Assembly: GCF_019091085.1 (NCBI RefSeq)
Contig: NZ_JAGXJY010000025.1
Span: forward strand, 1-64,000
Direction of reading: 5' to 3'
Origin: Mesorhizobium sp. GbtcB19
GTDB taxonomy: Bacteria; Pseudomonadota; Alphaproteobacteria; Rhizobiales; Rhizobiaceae
DNA: 64,000 nucleotides
The translations under genes were made by a program, and so were the position numbers. The notes under the pieces are model-generated. The model had not been told where the DNA came from. It did not search any database and saw only the letters and a list, made by a program, of their open reading frames with translations. Shown piece by piece: positions 23,676 to 31,903 of the stretch. Each line of letters starts with the position of its first letter. Within the stretch, counting starts at the first letter, position 1.

Positions 23676-25307
23676 CTAGATCGCGGGTTCTTCCCAGACC
23701 GACTTTCCGCCGACCACTGTTTTCAGCACCTTGATATCCGCGATCTTGTCCGGCTCGACCTTGAGCGGATCATCGGAAAGGACGATGAAGTCGGCGAGTT
23801 TCCCCGCCGCCAGACTGCCCTCATCGTTTTCGCGGTGGGCTGCAAAGGCCGCGCCCAGCGTATAAGCGTTGAGCGCCTGCGCGACGGTGACCCGTTGCTC
23901 CGGGACCCAACCGTCTTTCGGTTGATGGTCCCGGCTTTGGCGCAGAACGGCATTGCGAATGCCGATGAGCGGATTGAGGTCGACGATCGGCCAATCGGTT
24001 CCGAACGCGACGGCGCCGCCAGCCTCCAGGATGGAGCGGACAGGAAAGGCACGCGGCAAGGATTCGGAGCCGACGCGTACTTCCCAAAGCCCTTCCATTC
24101 CAAGCCATTGGTCGCGTGGGTAGATCATGGCGGGCTGGAAGCTCGCTATCGCGCCGATCTGGCTAAAACGCCCGATGTCGCGCGCGGTGGGTATCTCGCA
24201 ATGCTCTACCCGCGGCCGCCGCTGCCTTGAGCGCTCTGCGTCCGCGGCGTAGGCGTCGAGCGCCATCTCGATGGCGCCGGTGCCGATCGCATGTGTCCAG
24301 ACCTGAAAGCCTTCCTGCTGGGCACGGCTGACGGCCGCGTTGTAGGCCGATGCCTTCCACAGGCATGTTCCGGTTTCGCCCGGTTTGTCTGCATAGCCCT
24401 GAGGCATGAAGCCAGTGTGGGATTCCAGCACGCCGTCCAGGAAGAACTTGATGACGCGCCCGTCGAGAAAGTCAGGGTCGAGGTCGTTCCGCCATCCCGA
24501 GACGCGGGCGATCACCTCCTCGATGTTAGAATCCGGATTGACGATGCTCGAGAGTGTGAAGCGCAGGCTGAGCTCGCCATTCGCGGATATCTCGGCCAGC
24601 AACGGGACCGCTTCGTCATCCATTCCCGCGCTCTGAACCCGTGACAATCCGAGGCGGTTTGCTTCCTTGACGGCGCGGAGCAGCGCCGATCGCAAGTCCG
24701 ATGTCGAGGGCCGGGGGACCAGCTCTTCAAGCCGGGACCACGCTTTCTCCTTCAGCCATCCGGTCGGTTCGCCGCTCGCGTCCCTGACGATCTCGCCGCC
24801 TTCAGGATCGGGCGTGTCCCGCGTGATGCCGGCAAGTTCCAACGCCTTGCTGTTCAACCAGGCTGCGTGCGCCATGCCGGATCGGAAGAAGACCGGGCGA
24901 TCGGCGACAATCCGATCGAGAAGCGACTTGTGGAAGCCCCCTTCGGGGAGATCGGGGTAGCCGTAGCTGAATTCGCTGCCCACGATCCATGCGCGTTCGG
25001 GATGCGCTTGTGCGTAGGCCTTCAAGCGCGCCAGGACGTCGCCGAAGGTCTTGGCTTCGCGCAACCGCACCTCATCGAGGTATTTGCTTCCCCAGGCAAA
25101 ATGGAGGTGGGAATCGATGAAGGCCGGCATCGCGAACCGGCCTTGGAGATCGACGATTTCGGCGCCCGCAGACGCCTGTGCTCTGACCGAGGACCAAGAG
25201 CCGACAGCAACGATGCGCTCGTCGCGAACCAGCATGGCCTCCGCATGAGGGTTCGTCGCGTCGACCGTGTATAGCGCGCCGTTTGCGTAAAGGGTCTCTC
25301 GCGCCAT
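23676..25307 (-). CDS. Amidohydrolase family protein (YtcJ-like, amidohydrolase_3)
   Basis: A 543-residue predicted metal-dependent hydrolase. FAMPAFIDSHLHFAWG near residue 66 supplies the HxH zinc pair, RPRVEHCEI near 322 another metal His, and VAFGTDWPIVDLNP near 404 the metal Asp. The family hydrolyses amides of N-substituted formamides and related compounds. The start at 25307 follows a GAGAG; an ATG nine codons earlier is possible. First gene of a two-gene operon with the GMC oxidoreductase, divergent from the flavin monooxygenase operon across a region with two LysR-box-like repeats. Confidence 0.82.
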   Translation of the reverse strand: MARETLYANGALYTVDATNPHAEAMLVRDERIVAVGSWSSVRAQASAGAEIVDLQGRFAMPAFIDSHLHFAWGSKYLDEVRLREAKTFGDVLARLKAYAQAHPERAWIVGSEFSYGYPDLPEGGFHKSLLDRIVADRPVFFRSGMAHAAWLNSKALELAGITRDTPDPEGGEIVRDASGEPTGWLKEKAWSRLEELVPRPSTSDLRSALLRAVKEANRLGLSRVQSAGMDDEAVPLLAEISANGELSLRFTLSSIVNPDSNIEEVIARVSGWRNDLDPDFLDGRVIKFFLDGVLESHTGFMPQGYADKPGETGTCLWKASAYNAAVSRAQQEGFQVWTHAIGTGAIEMALDAYAADAERSRQRRPRVEHCEIPTARDIGRFSQIGAIASFQPAMIYPRDQWLGMEGLWEVRVGSESLPRAFPVRSILEAGGAVAFGTDWPIVDLNPLIGIRNAVLRQSRDHQPKDGWVPEQRVTVAQALNAYTLGAAFAAHRENDEGSLAAGKLADFIVLSDDPLKVEPDKIADIKVLKTVVGGKSVWEEPAI

Positions 25308-25399
25308 TTCACTCTCAGCGGCCGTCGCTCTCATGCGGGTGATGAGGGCAAGGAACCACCAAATCCGGGGCGGAAGAATAACTTTTTCCGGTAGCCGTG

Positions 25400-25416
25400 C
25401 TTAGGGTTTACCTAAG
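25400..25416. promoter_or_regulatory. Inverted-repeat operator, LysR-box type (site A1)
   Basis: CTTAGG and CCTAAG are perfect 6-base arms around GTTTA. The inner 15 bases TTAGG-N5-CCTAA contain a T-N11-A LysR motif. The site is in the 307-base divergent region between amidohydrolase and flavin monooxygenase genes. A near-identical repeat is at 31791. Confidence 0.6.
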
Positions 25417-25496
25417 CTTCTCGATGTCTGCGGGTGGCTCTGTCGACCTTGTCGCCGCGGAAATTCGCATTCAGCTTCGCGGGCTCGCCCGAGCGT

Positions 25497-25511
25497 TTAG
25501 GGATAAGCTAA
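25497..25511. promoter_or_regulatory. Inverted-repeat operator, LysR-box type (site A2)
   Basis: TTAGGGATAAGCTAA has the same TTAG-N7-CTAA layout as site A1 and lies 96 bases from it, about 105 bases before the flavin monooxygenase start. The pair could be activation and recognition sites for a LysR tetramer. Confidence 0.5.
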
Positions 25512-25614
25512 GCACTGACACATGAAATCATAATTTTCGCTCCTGCGGCCCGTCACTACAAGCAAACCGGACTTCCATCACAGTGGCGAAAGCCCCATCG
25601 AAAGAGACGTGGAT

Positions 25615-26889
25615 ATGTCGGTTGAAAAGGTAGACACGCTTGTCGTCGGTGGCGGCCAGGCCGGGGTGGCTATGAGCGAGCACCTGAGCAAATGCGGCGT
25701 GCCTCATCTCGTCCTCGAACGCGGCCGCATCGCCGAGCGCTGGCGCTCGCAGCGTTGGGACTCGCTGGTGGCCAACGGTCCGGCCTGGCATGACCGGTTC
25801 CCAGGCATGGAGTTTTCCGTGACGGGTCCCGACGGCTTTCCGTCCAAGGAGGAGGTCGCCGACTATTTCGTCGCCTACGCCAAGCAGATCGACGCGCCGA
25901 TCCGCTGCGGCGTCGAGGTCAAGCTGGTGCAGAGAAATGCCGGCCGTCCGGGATTCCGCGTCGAGACGTCTGACGGCGTGATCGAAGCCAACAGCGTCGT
26001 GGCCGCGACCGGACCTTTTCAAGTTCCCGTCATCCCGCCTCTTGTCCCCAAGGACGCAGGCATCCTGCAAATCCACTCCAGCGCGTATCGCAATCCGGCA
26101 CAGTTGCCGAAAGGCGCGGTGCTGGTGGTCGGCGCGGGATCCTCGGGCGTGCAGATTGCCGACGAGCTGCAGCGCTCAGGCCGGCGCGTCTATCTCTCCG
26201 TCGGCGCGCATGATCGTCCGCCACGCGCCTATCGCGGGCGCGACTTCTGCTGGTGGCTGGGCGTTCTCGGCAAATGGGACCTCGAAACCCCGGGACCCGG
26301 CACGGAGCACGTCACGATCGCGGTCAGCGGCGCGCGCGGCGGCGAGACGATCGATTTCCGTCGCCTGGCCGCGCAGGGGCTTACGCTGGTCGGCATGACA
26401 AAGACCTACCAGGACGGCGTGATGACCTTCGCGCCCGATCTTGCGAAGAACATTGCCCGAGGCGACGCCAATCTGATGTCGTTGCTGGACGAGGCCGACG
26501 CCTATGTCGCGCGCAACGGCCTCGATCTTCCGGAAGAGCCCGCTCTGCGCAAAATAGGCCCGGACCCGGAATGCGTGACCAATCCGATCCTCGAGCTCGA
26601 TCTGGCCGAGGCCGGGATCGCGACGATCATCTGGGCGACGGGCTTCGCCGTCGATTACAGCTGGCTGAAGGTCGATGCCTTCGACGAGAAGGGCCGGCCA
26701 AGGCACCAGCGCGGCGTCTCGGTCGAGCCGGGGATCTATTTCCTGGGGCTGCCCTGGCAGTCGCGCAGGGGGTCGAGCTTCATCTGGGGCGTCTGGCATG
26801 ATGCCAAGCACGTGGCCGACCGTATTTCGACGCAGCGCAAATATCTCGCCTACCACGCCGCCGCGACGCGCGAGCCCGTGGACGCCTGA
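25615..26889 (+). CDS. Flavin-containing monooxygenase-like protein
   Basis: About 424 residues. An FAD motif VVGGGQAGVAMSEHL is near residue 10 and an NAD(P)H motif VVGAGSSGVQIADEL near 175, separated by ATGPFQVPVIPPLVP, the class B flavin monooxygenase layout. ILQIHSSAYRNP corresponds loosely to the FMO fingerprint before the second dinucleotide fold. It probably N- or C-hydroxylates a nitrogen compound. It leads a plus-strand operon followed by RidA, DUF1028, aldehyde dehydrogenase and LysR genes. A GTG two codons upstream is an alternative start. Confidence 0.78.
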   Translation: MSVEKVDTLVVGGGQAGVAMSEHLSKCGVPHLVLERGRIAERWRSQRWDSLVANGPAWHDRFPGMEFSVTGPDGFPSKEEVADYFVAYAKQIDAPIRCGVEVKLVQRNAGRPGFRVETSDGVIEANSVVAATGPFQVPVIPPLVPKDAGILQIHSSAYRNPAQLPKGAVLVVGAGSSGVQIADELQRSGRRVYLSVGAHDRPPRAYRGRDFCWWLGVLGKWDLETPGPGTEHVTIAVSGARGGETIDFRRLAAQGLTLVGMTKTYQDGVMTFAPDLAKNIARGDANLMSLLDEADAYVARNGLDLPEEPALRKIGPDPECVTNPILELDLAEAGIATIIWATGFAVDYSWLKVDAFDEKGRPRHQRGVSVEPGIYFLGLPWQSRRGSSFIWGVWHDAKHVADRISTQRKYLAYHAAATREPVDA

Positions 26890-26924
26890 TCGAAGCTGCG
26901 AGCCCGACCCTTATGGAGACCAAG

Positions 26925-27341
26925 ATGGCGCATACGCGAATTCGCAAATTCAACACCAAGGACACCTATCCCGAGCAGAAGCTCGACAATGATCTCTGCC
27001 AGGCGGTCGTCACCCGCGGCGGCCGCACCGTCTATCTGCGCGGCCAGTGCCCGCAGGATCTCGACACGGCCAAGACCATCGACAGCCACGATCCGGTCGA
27101 GCAGACCCACAAGGTCATGCAGAACATCAGGCAGCTGATCGAGGAGTGCGGCGGCAGGATGGAGCATCTGGTCAAGGTGGTGGTCTACATCACCGATGTC
27201 CGCCATCGCGAGGCCGTCTACCGGACGATGGGCGAATACATCAAGGGCGTCCACCCGGTTTCGACCGGGCTGGTCGTGTCGGCCCTGGCGCGGCCGGAAT
27301 GGCTGGTCGAGATCGACGGCACCGCCGTCATTCCGGACTAA
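26925..27341 (+). CDS. RidA-family protein (enamine/imine deaminase-like)
   Basis: A 138-residue YjgF/YER057c/UK114 protein. The RGQCPQDLD and NIRQLIEECGGRMEHLVKVVVYITD segments are typical, and ARPEWLVEIDGTAVI near the C-terminus is a strong family signature. Classical RidA has an Arg in ...VEIE(A) context that binds the iminoacid carboxylate; the equivalent position here is not clear by eye. RidA proteins in catabolic operons release ammonia from unstable imines. An ATG four codons upstream is less well spaced from the GGAG. Confidence 0.85.
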   Translation: MAHTRIRKFNTKDTYPEQKLDNDLCQAVVTRGGRTVYLRGQCPQDLDTAKTIDSHDPVEQTHKVMQNIRQLIEECGGRMEHLVKVVVYITDVRHREAVYRTMGEYIKGVHPVSTGLVVSALARPEWLVEIDGTAVIPD

Positions 27342-27347
27342 AGCGCC

Positions 27348-28022
27348 ATGACTTTCTCCATCGTCGCGCGCTGCCGGCGCACAGGCATGTTCGGAGTGGC
27401 GGTGTCCTCATCGTCTCCCGCGGTCGCGGCCCGCTGCGCCTATGCGCAGGCCGGCGTCGGCGCGGTCGCCAGCCAGAACGTAACCGACCCGACGCTCGGG
27501 GTTCGGGCCTTGGAGTTGATGGCGCGCGGCGCTTCCGCCGCCGAGGCCGTCGCGATCATCAAGCGCACGGCCGCTTTCAGCGAATACCGTCAGGTGCTGG
27601 CGGTCGACGCGGCCGGCGGCAGCGCCATTCATTCCGGGCCGAAAGCGCTCGGCATATGGGCCGAAGCGCGCGGCAAGGACGTCGCCTGCGGCGGCAATTT
27701 GCTTGCCAATGACGGCGTCCCGCAGGCCATGGTCGATGCCTTCCTTGCCTCGGACGGCCATCTCGGCGACCGGCTGATCGCCACGATGCGCGCCGCGCTC
27801 GAAGCCGGCGGCGAGGCCGGGCCTGTCCGCTCGGCCGGCATGAAGCTGGTGCGCGATGTGTCCTGGCCTGTCGCCGACCTGCGTTGCGACTGGACAGAGG
27901 ACTGTCCGATCGAGCAACTGGCGACGCTGTGGGAAATCTACAAGCCCCAGCTCGATGCCTATGTCACCCGCGCCCTCAACCCGTCCGATGCGCCGAGCTA
28001 CGGCGTTCCCGGTGACGAGTAG
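27348..28022 (+). CDS. DUF1028 family protein (Ntn-hydrolase-like)
   Basis: A 224-residue protein that starts MTFSIVARCRRTGMFGVAVSSSSPAV, the usual beginning of DUF1028, with GVGAVASQNVTDPTLG near residue 40. The fold is thought to resemble N-terminal nucleophile amidases, and members are common beside RidA, amidase and peptidase genes, but no reaction is established. It follows RidA by 6 bases. Hydrolysis of an amide or lactam intermediate would suit the operon; this is inference. Confidence 0.82.
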   Translation: MTFSIVARCRRTGMFGVAVSSSSPAVAARCAYAQAGVGAVASQNVTDPTLGVRALELMARGASAAEAVAIIKRTAAFSEYRQVLAVDAAGGSAIHSGPKALGIWAEARGKDVACGGNLLANDGVPQAMVDAFLASDGHLGDRLIATMRAALEAGGEAGPVRSAGMKLVRDVSWPVADLRCDWTEDCPIEQLATLWEIYKPQLDAYVTRALNPSDAPSYGVPGDE

Positions 28023-28044
28023 CCCCTGACAGTCAGGAACCAGC

Positions 28045-29535
28045 ATGAGCGAACTCAGCCACAAGGACTGGATCGGCAAGGCGTCGGCGATCCGTTTTCG
28101 CGACAAGGCGTTCATCGACGGCAAGGCGGTGCCGGCGCGCTCCGGCCGGACCTTCGCCAGCATCAATCCGGCCACCGGAGCGACGCTCGCCGACGTCGCC
28201 TCCTGCGGCGAAGAGGACATCGATCTTGCCGTTGCCGCGGCGCGGCGCAGTTTTGAATCCGGCGTCTGGTCGCGAACGAGCCCCGCGCATCGCAAGCAGG
28301 TGCTGCTGCGGCTGGCGGAGCTGCTGCGCGAGAACCTGCAGGAGCTCGCGCTGCTGGAATCGCTGGACATGGGCAAGCTGGTCAAGGACGCCGCCACCAT
28401 CGACGTGCCGGGCTCGGCGGCGATCTTCCAATGGTATGCCGAAGCGATCGACAAGGTCTATGACGAGGTGGCGCCGACAGGGCAGGGCGACCTTGCGCTG
28501 GTGCGGCGGGAGCCGCTCGGGGTGGTGGGCGCCGTCGTGCCATGGAATTTCCCACTCGACATGGCGACCTGGAAATGCGCGCCCGCGCTGGCGGCCGGCA
28601 ATTCGATGGTGCTGAAGCCCGCGGAGCAGTCGCCTTTCTCGGCGCTCAGGCTGGCGGAGCTCGCCATGGAGGCGGGCCTGCCCGCTGGCGTGCTCAATGT
28701 CGTGCCGGGCCTGGGCGAGACGGCCGGCCAGGCGCTTGGCCGCCATATAGACGTCGATTGCCTTGCCTTCACCGGCTCGACCGCCGTCGGCAAGATGTTC
28801 CTGCAGTATTCCGGCCAGTCGAACATGAAGCAGGTCTGGCTGGAGACCGGCGGCAAGAGCCCCAATCTGGTGTTCGCGGATTGCGAGGATCTCGATGCGG
28901 CGGCCGACATGGCGGCCTTCGGCATCTTCTTCAACCAGGGACAGGTGTGTTCGGCCAATTCCCGGCTTCTGGTGGAGCGTAGCGTCAAGGATGCGCTGGT
29001 GGAGAAACTGGCGGAGCGCGCGATGGCGACGCAACCCGGCGACCCGCTCGACCCGGCATCCAGGATGGGCGCGATGGTGGATGCGCGGCACGCCGCGGCG
29101 GTGATGCGCTTCATCGAGGGCGGCAGGAAGTCGGCCCGGCTGGTGACCGGCGGCGACCGGATAGCCGTCGGCGGGCGCGGCAGCTTCGTGCAACCCACCA
29201 TTTTCGACAATGTTTCGCCGGACGATCCGCTTGCCCGCGACGAGATTTTCGGCCCGGTGCTGTCGGTGATCGCCTTCGACAGCGAGGACGAGGCGCTGCG
29301 GATTGCCAATGACAGCATCTACGGCCTGGCAGCGTCGCTGTGGACCGATAGCCTGTCGCGCGCCCATCGTGTCGCCGAGCGGCTTCGGGTCGGCACCGTA
29401 TCGGTGAATACGGTCGATGCGCTGAGCCCGATGACGCCCTTCGGCGGCGTCAAGCAGTCCGGCTTCGGGCGCGATCTGTCACTGCACGCGCTCGACAAAT
29501 ACACCACCCTGAAGACCACCTGGATCAAGTACTGA
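28045..29535 (+). CDS. Aldehyde dehydrogenase (PuuC/gamma-aminobutyraldehyde-dehydrogenase-like)
   Basis: A 496-residue NAD(P)+-dependent ALDH. Catalytic Glu lies in VWLETGGKSPNLVF near residue 270 and the nucleophilic Cys in NQGQVCSANSRLLVE near 304. VPWNFPLDMATWKCAPALAAGN binds the coenzyme. The GKSPNLVF and QVCSANSR forms are typical of omega-aminoaldehyde dehydrogenases. Fourth gene of the operon, 22 bases after DUF1028. It probably oxidises the aldehyde made by deamination or demethylation of the amine substrate. Confidence 0.85.
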   Translation: MSELSHKDWIGKASAIRFRDKAFIDGKAVPARSGRTFASINPATGATLADVASCGEEDIDLAVAAARRSFESGVWSRTSPAHRKQVLLRLAELLRENLQELALLESLDMGKLVKDAATIDVPGSAAIFQWYAEAIDKVYDEVAPTGQGDLALVRREPLGVVGAVVPWNFPLDMATWKCAPALAAGNSMVLKPAEQSPFSALRLAELAMEAGLPAGVLNVVPGLGETAGQALGRHIDVDCLAFTGSTAVGKMFLQYSGQSNMKQVWLETGGKSPNLVFADCEDLDAAADMAAFGIFFNQGQVCSANSRLLVERSVKDALVEKLAERAMATQPGDPLDPASRMGAMVDARHAAAVMRFIEGGRKSARLVTGGDRIAVGGRGSFVQPTIFDNVSPDDPLARDEIFGPVLSVIAFDSEDEALRIANDSIYGLAASLWTDSLSRAHRVAERLRVGTVSVNTVDALSPMTPFGGVKQSGFGRDLSLHALDKYTTLKTTWIKY

Positions 29536-29583
29536 GGAGCGACCGCGACTTGATCACAGGGTGCAAACCGGCAACATAGCGCC

Positions 29584-30519
29584 ATGCCGCTCCGTTTCAC
29601 GCTCAGACAGCTCGAATATTTCGTCGCCGTTGGCGAAGCCGGTTCGATCGCCAAGGCGGCCGAGCAGGTGAACGTCTCGCCGCCGTCGATCTCGGCGTCG
29701 ATCGCGCAGCTCGAAGCGGAGTTCGGCGTCCAGCTCTTCGTGCGCAAGCATTCGCATGCCCTCGCGCTCACCGCGGGCGGGCGCTTGTTTCTCAAGGAAG
29801 CCGCGCGCCTGCTCAACGACGCGGACGCGCTGCACGACATTGCCGGCGATATCGCTGAGAAGGTGCGCGGACCGCTGGCGATCGGCTGTCTGCTGACTTT
29901 CGCGCAGATCGTGCTGCCGGCGCTGCGTCGCAAATTCGAGGATGCCTATCCGGACGTGCGCGTCAGGCAGTTCGAACGCAACCAGGGCCAATTGTTCGAG
30001 ATGCTGCAGCGTGGCGAAATAGACGCCGCGCTGACCTACGATCTCGAACTGTCACAGGACATGACCTTCGAGCCGCTGATGCAATTGCCGGCCTATGTGA
30101 TGCTGCCGGCCGCGCATCATCTGGCGGCGAAGGCAGGCATCACGCCCGAGGAACTGATCGACGAGCCGATGGTGCTGCTCGATCTGCCCTACAGCCGCGA
30201 ATATTTCCTGTCGGCTTTCCAGCCCAAGGGACTGCGGCCCAAGATCGCCGAGCGCACCGGCGACATCGCCGTGATGCGCTCGATGGTGGCCAACGGCTTC
30301 GGCTACGGCATCGCCAATATGCGGCCGCTCAATACCATGTCGCCGGACGGCAAGCTGCTGGTCTTCGTGCCCCTGCTGGGCGACATCAGGCCGCTGACCA
30401 TGGGAATTGCGCTGCCCAACGCCGAGCATCGCACGCTGACGGTGCAGGCCTTCATCGACCACTGCCGCCGCTTCGTCGTCGAGCAAGGCGTCTTCGGCAC
30501 CGAACGCATCGTCAAATGA
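29584..30519 (+). CDS. LysR-family transcriptional regulator
   Basis: A 311-residue LysR protein. The N-terminal helix-turn-helix is RQLEYFVAVGEAGSIAKAAEQVNVSPPSISASIAQLEAEFGVQLF; the rest is a two-lobed effector domain. It ends the flavin monooxygenase operon and is convergent with the ArgE-like gene (6 bases apart). It sits between two divergent promoter regions that carry TTAG-N7-CTAA repeats, so it is the best candidate to bind them. Confidence 0.88.
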   Translation: MPLRFTLRQLEYFVAVGEAGSIAKAAEQVNVSPPSISASIAQLEAEFGVQLFVRKHSHALALTAGGRLFLKEAARLLNDADALHDIAGDIAEKVRGPLAIGCLLTFAQIVLPALRRKFEDAYPDVRVRQFERNQGQLFEMLQRGEIDAALTYDLELSQDMTFEPLMQLPAYVMLPAAHHLAAKAGITPEELIDEPMVLLDLPYSREYFLSAFQPKGLRPKIAERTGDIAVMRSMVANGFGYGIANMRPLNTMSPDGKLLVFVPLLGDIRPLTMGIALPNAEHRTLTVQAFIDHCRRFVVEQGVFGTERIVK

Positions 30520-30525
30520 CGAATA

Positions 30526-31683
30526 TCACGGCCAGCCGTCGGTGAGCCGCGACAGCAGCCGCTCCAGCATCTCGTCGCAACGCCGCAACTGTTCGACGCT
30601 GACATATTCGTCCGGCTTGTGCCCCTGCGCCATGGATCCCGGCCCACAGACGACGGCCGGCGTGCCGAGATCGCGGCTGAACAATCCGCCTTCGGTGCCG
30701 AACGCGACTTTCATGGTGCTGTTGGCGCCGGTCAGCGATTTGACGAAGGCGACCGCTTCCGAGGTAGCCGGGGTGTCGAGGCCCGGATAGGTGTTGGTGA
30801 TCTCGATGTCGATCGCGGCTTCGGGCGCGATCGAAGCGGCGTCGGCGGCAATGCGCGCAGCAGCTTCGCGCAGCCTGTCGAGAATGACGGCTGCATCGTC
30901 GGCGGCGACGTTGCGGATCTCGAACTCGACCTCGCAACGGTTGGGCACGATGTTGAGCGCCACGCCGGCATTGATCTTGCCGACATGGACGGTCGTGTAG
31001 GGAATGTCGTAGTCGCCGTCGCGCGCGCCTTCGCGGGCGAGCCGCTCCTGCTCGTCGCGCAAGGCGCGCACGAAATCGCAACCGAGATGGATGGCGTTGA
31101 GCGCCAGCGGCGCGAGCGCCGAATGGCCTTCGCGTCCCCTGCAGACGGCGCGCGCCGCAAGCTTGCCCTTGTGCCCGGTCGCCACCTGCATGTCGGTCGG
31201 TTCGCCGACGATGCATAGCAGCGGGCGTTGGGGGGCTGCGCTCAGCATCTCGATCAGGTCGCGCACGCCGAGACAGCCCACCTCCTCGTCATAGGAGAGC
31301 GCCAGATGCAAGGGCGTGCGAAGCGCCATCTTCGAGGCCTTGAGGCTGGCCGCGAGCGCCGAGGCGACGAAGCCCTTCATGTCCGCCGCACCGCGTCCGT
31401 AAAGCCTGCCGTCGCGCGCGGTCATCGCGAATGGCGGCAATGTCCAGTTCTGGCCGTCGACGGGCACGACGTCGGTATGACCGGACAGCATGATGCCGGG
31501 CCTGTCGGCCGGGCCGATGGTGGCGAAAAGATTGGCCTTGTGGCCGTCAGCGCTGTGGATGAGCCGGCTGGCGATGCCGTTCGCTCCGAGCAGCTCCGCA
31601 GCGTAGCCGATGAGGTCGAGGTTCGAGTCACGGCTCACCGTCGGGAAGGCGATCAGCCGCTCGAGTATCCTGATGCTGTCCAT
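30526..31683 (-). CDS. Acetylornithine deacetylase-like M20 metallopeptidase (ArgE family)
   Basis: A 385-residue zinc deacylase. Metal ligands are visible in SGHTDVVPV (near residue 68), GRGAADMKG, the catalytic YDEEVGCLG (near 131), GEPTDMQ and GHKPDEYV near the C-terminus. The family removes acyl groups from amino acids such as N-acetylornithine. Here the place is a catabolic regulon, not arginine synthesis, so an N-acylated catabolic intermediate is the more likely substrate. It is divergent from the dimethylamine-dehydrogenase-like gene. Confidence 0.85.
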   Translation of the reverse strand: MDSIRILERLIAFPTVSRDSNLDLIGYAAELLGANGIASRLIHSADGHKANLFATIGPADRPGIMLSGHTDVVPVDGQNWTLPPFAMTARDGRLYGRGAADMKGFVASALAASLKASKMALRTPLHLALSYDEEVGCLGVRDLIEMLSAAPQRPLLCIVGEPTDMQVATGHKGKLAARAVCRGREGHSALAPLALNAIHLGCDFVRALRDEQERLAREGARDGDYDIPYTTVHVGKINAGVALNIVPNRCEVEFEIRNVAADDAAVILDRLREAAARIAADAASIAPEAAIDIEITNTYPGLDTPATSEAVAFVKSLTGANSTMKVAFGTEGGLFSRDLGTPAVVCGPGSMAQGHKPDEYVSVEQLRRCDEMLERLLSRLTDGWP

Positions 31684-31790
31684 GTCTCCCGCCTCATTGT
31701 CGCAACCGGCTGTTTAGCATCGTGCTGCGCCGGCGCTGAAGTCGCATTTCGCTCAGCCCCGGTTCACCTGAGGCTAATCCACGCAAGCGC

Positions 31791-31809
31791 GATTAGGCGC
31801 GTCCTAATC
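31791..31809. promoter_or_regulatory. Inverted-repeat operator, LysR-box type (site B)
   Basis: GATTAGG and CCTAATC are perfect 7-base arms around CGCGT. The core TTAGG-N5-CCTAA is the same as site A1 at 25400. A CTAATC half-site occurs exactly 30 bases earlier at 31774. It lies in the 220-base region between the ArgE-like and flavoprotein genes. Confidence 0.65.
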
Positions 31810-31903
31810 CGCGCAGAAGAATTCCATAGTTTTCCCGCGCCGGCGCCAACTTATGAGTAATCTCCAAAGCGCCGGTGGTGCCGAGCCGGCAGGAGGAAGC
31901 TAT

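Noticed and set aside
22503..24230. 575-residue plus-strand open frame
   Set aside because: It runs antisense across two well-supported genes (GMC oxidoreductase and amidohydrolase) and has no recognisable motif.
30526..31683. Arginine-biosynthetic argE
   Set aside because: It is divergent from a demethylase gene and shares a regulatory repeat with a catabolic block; no other arginine gene is near.
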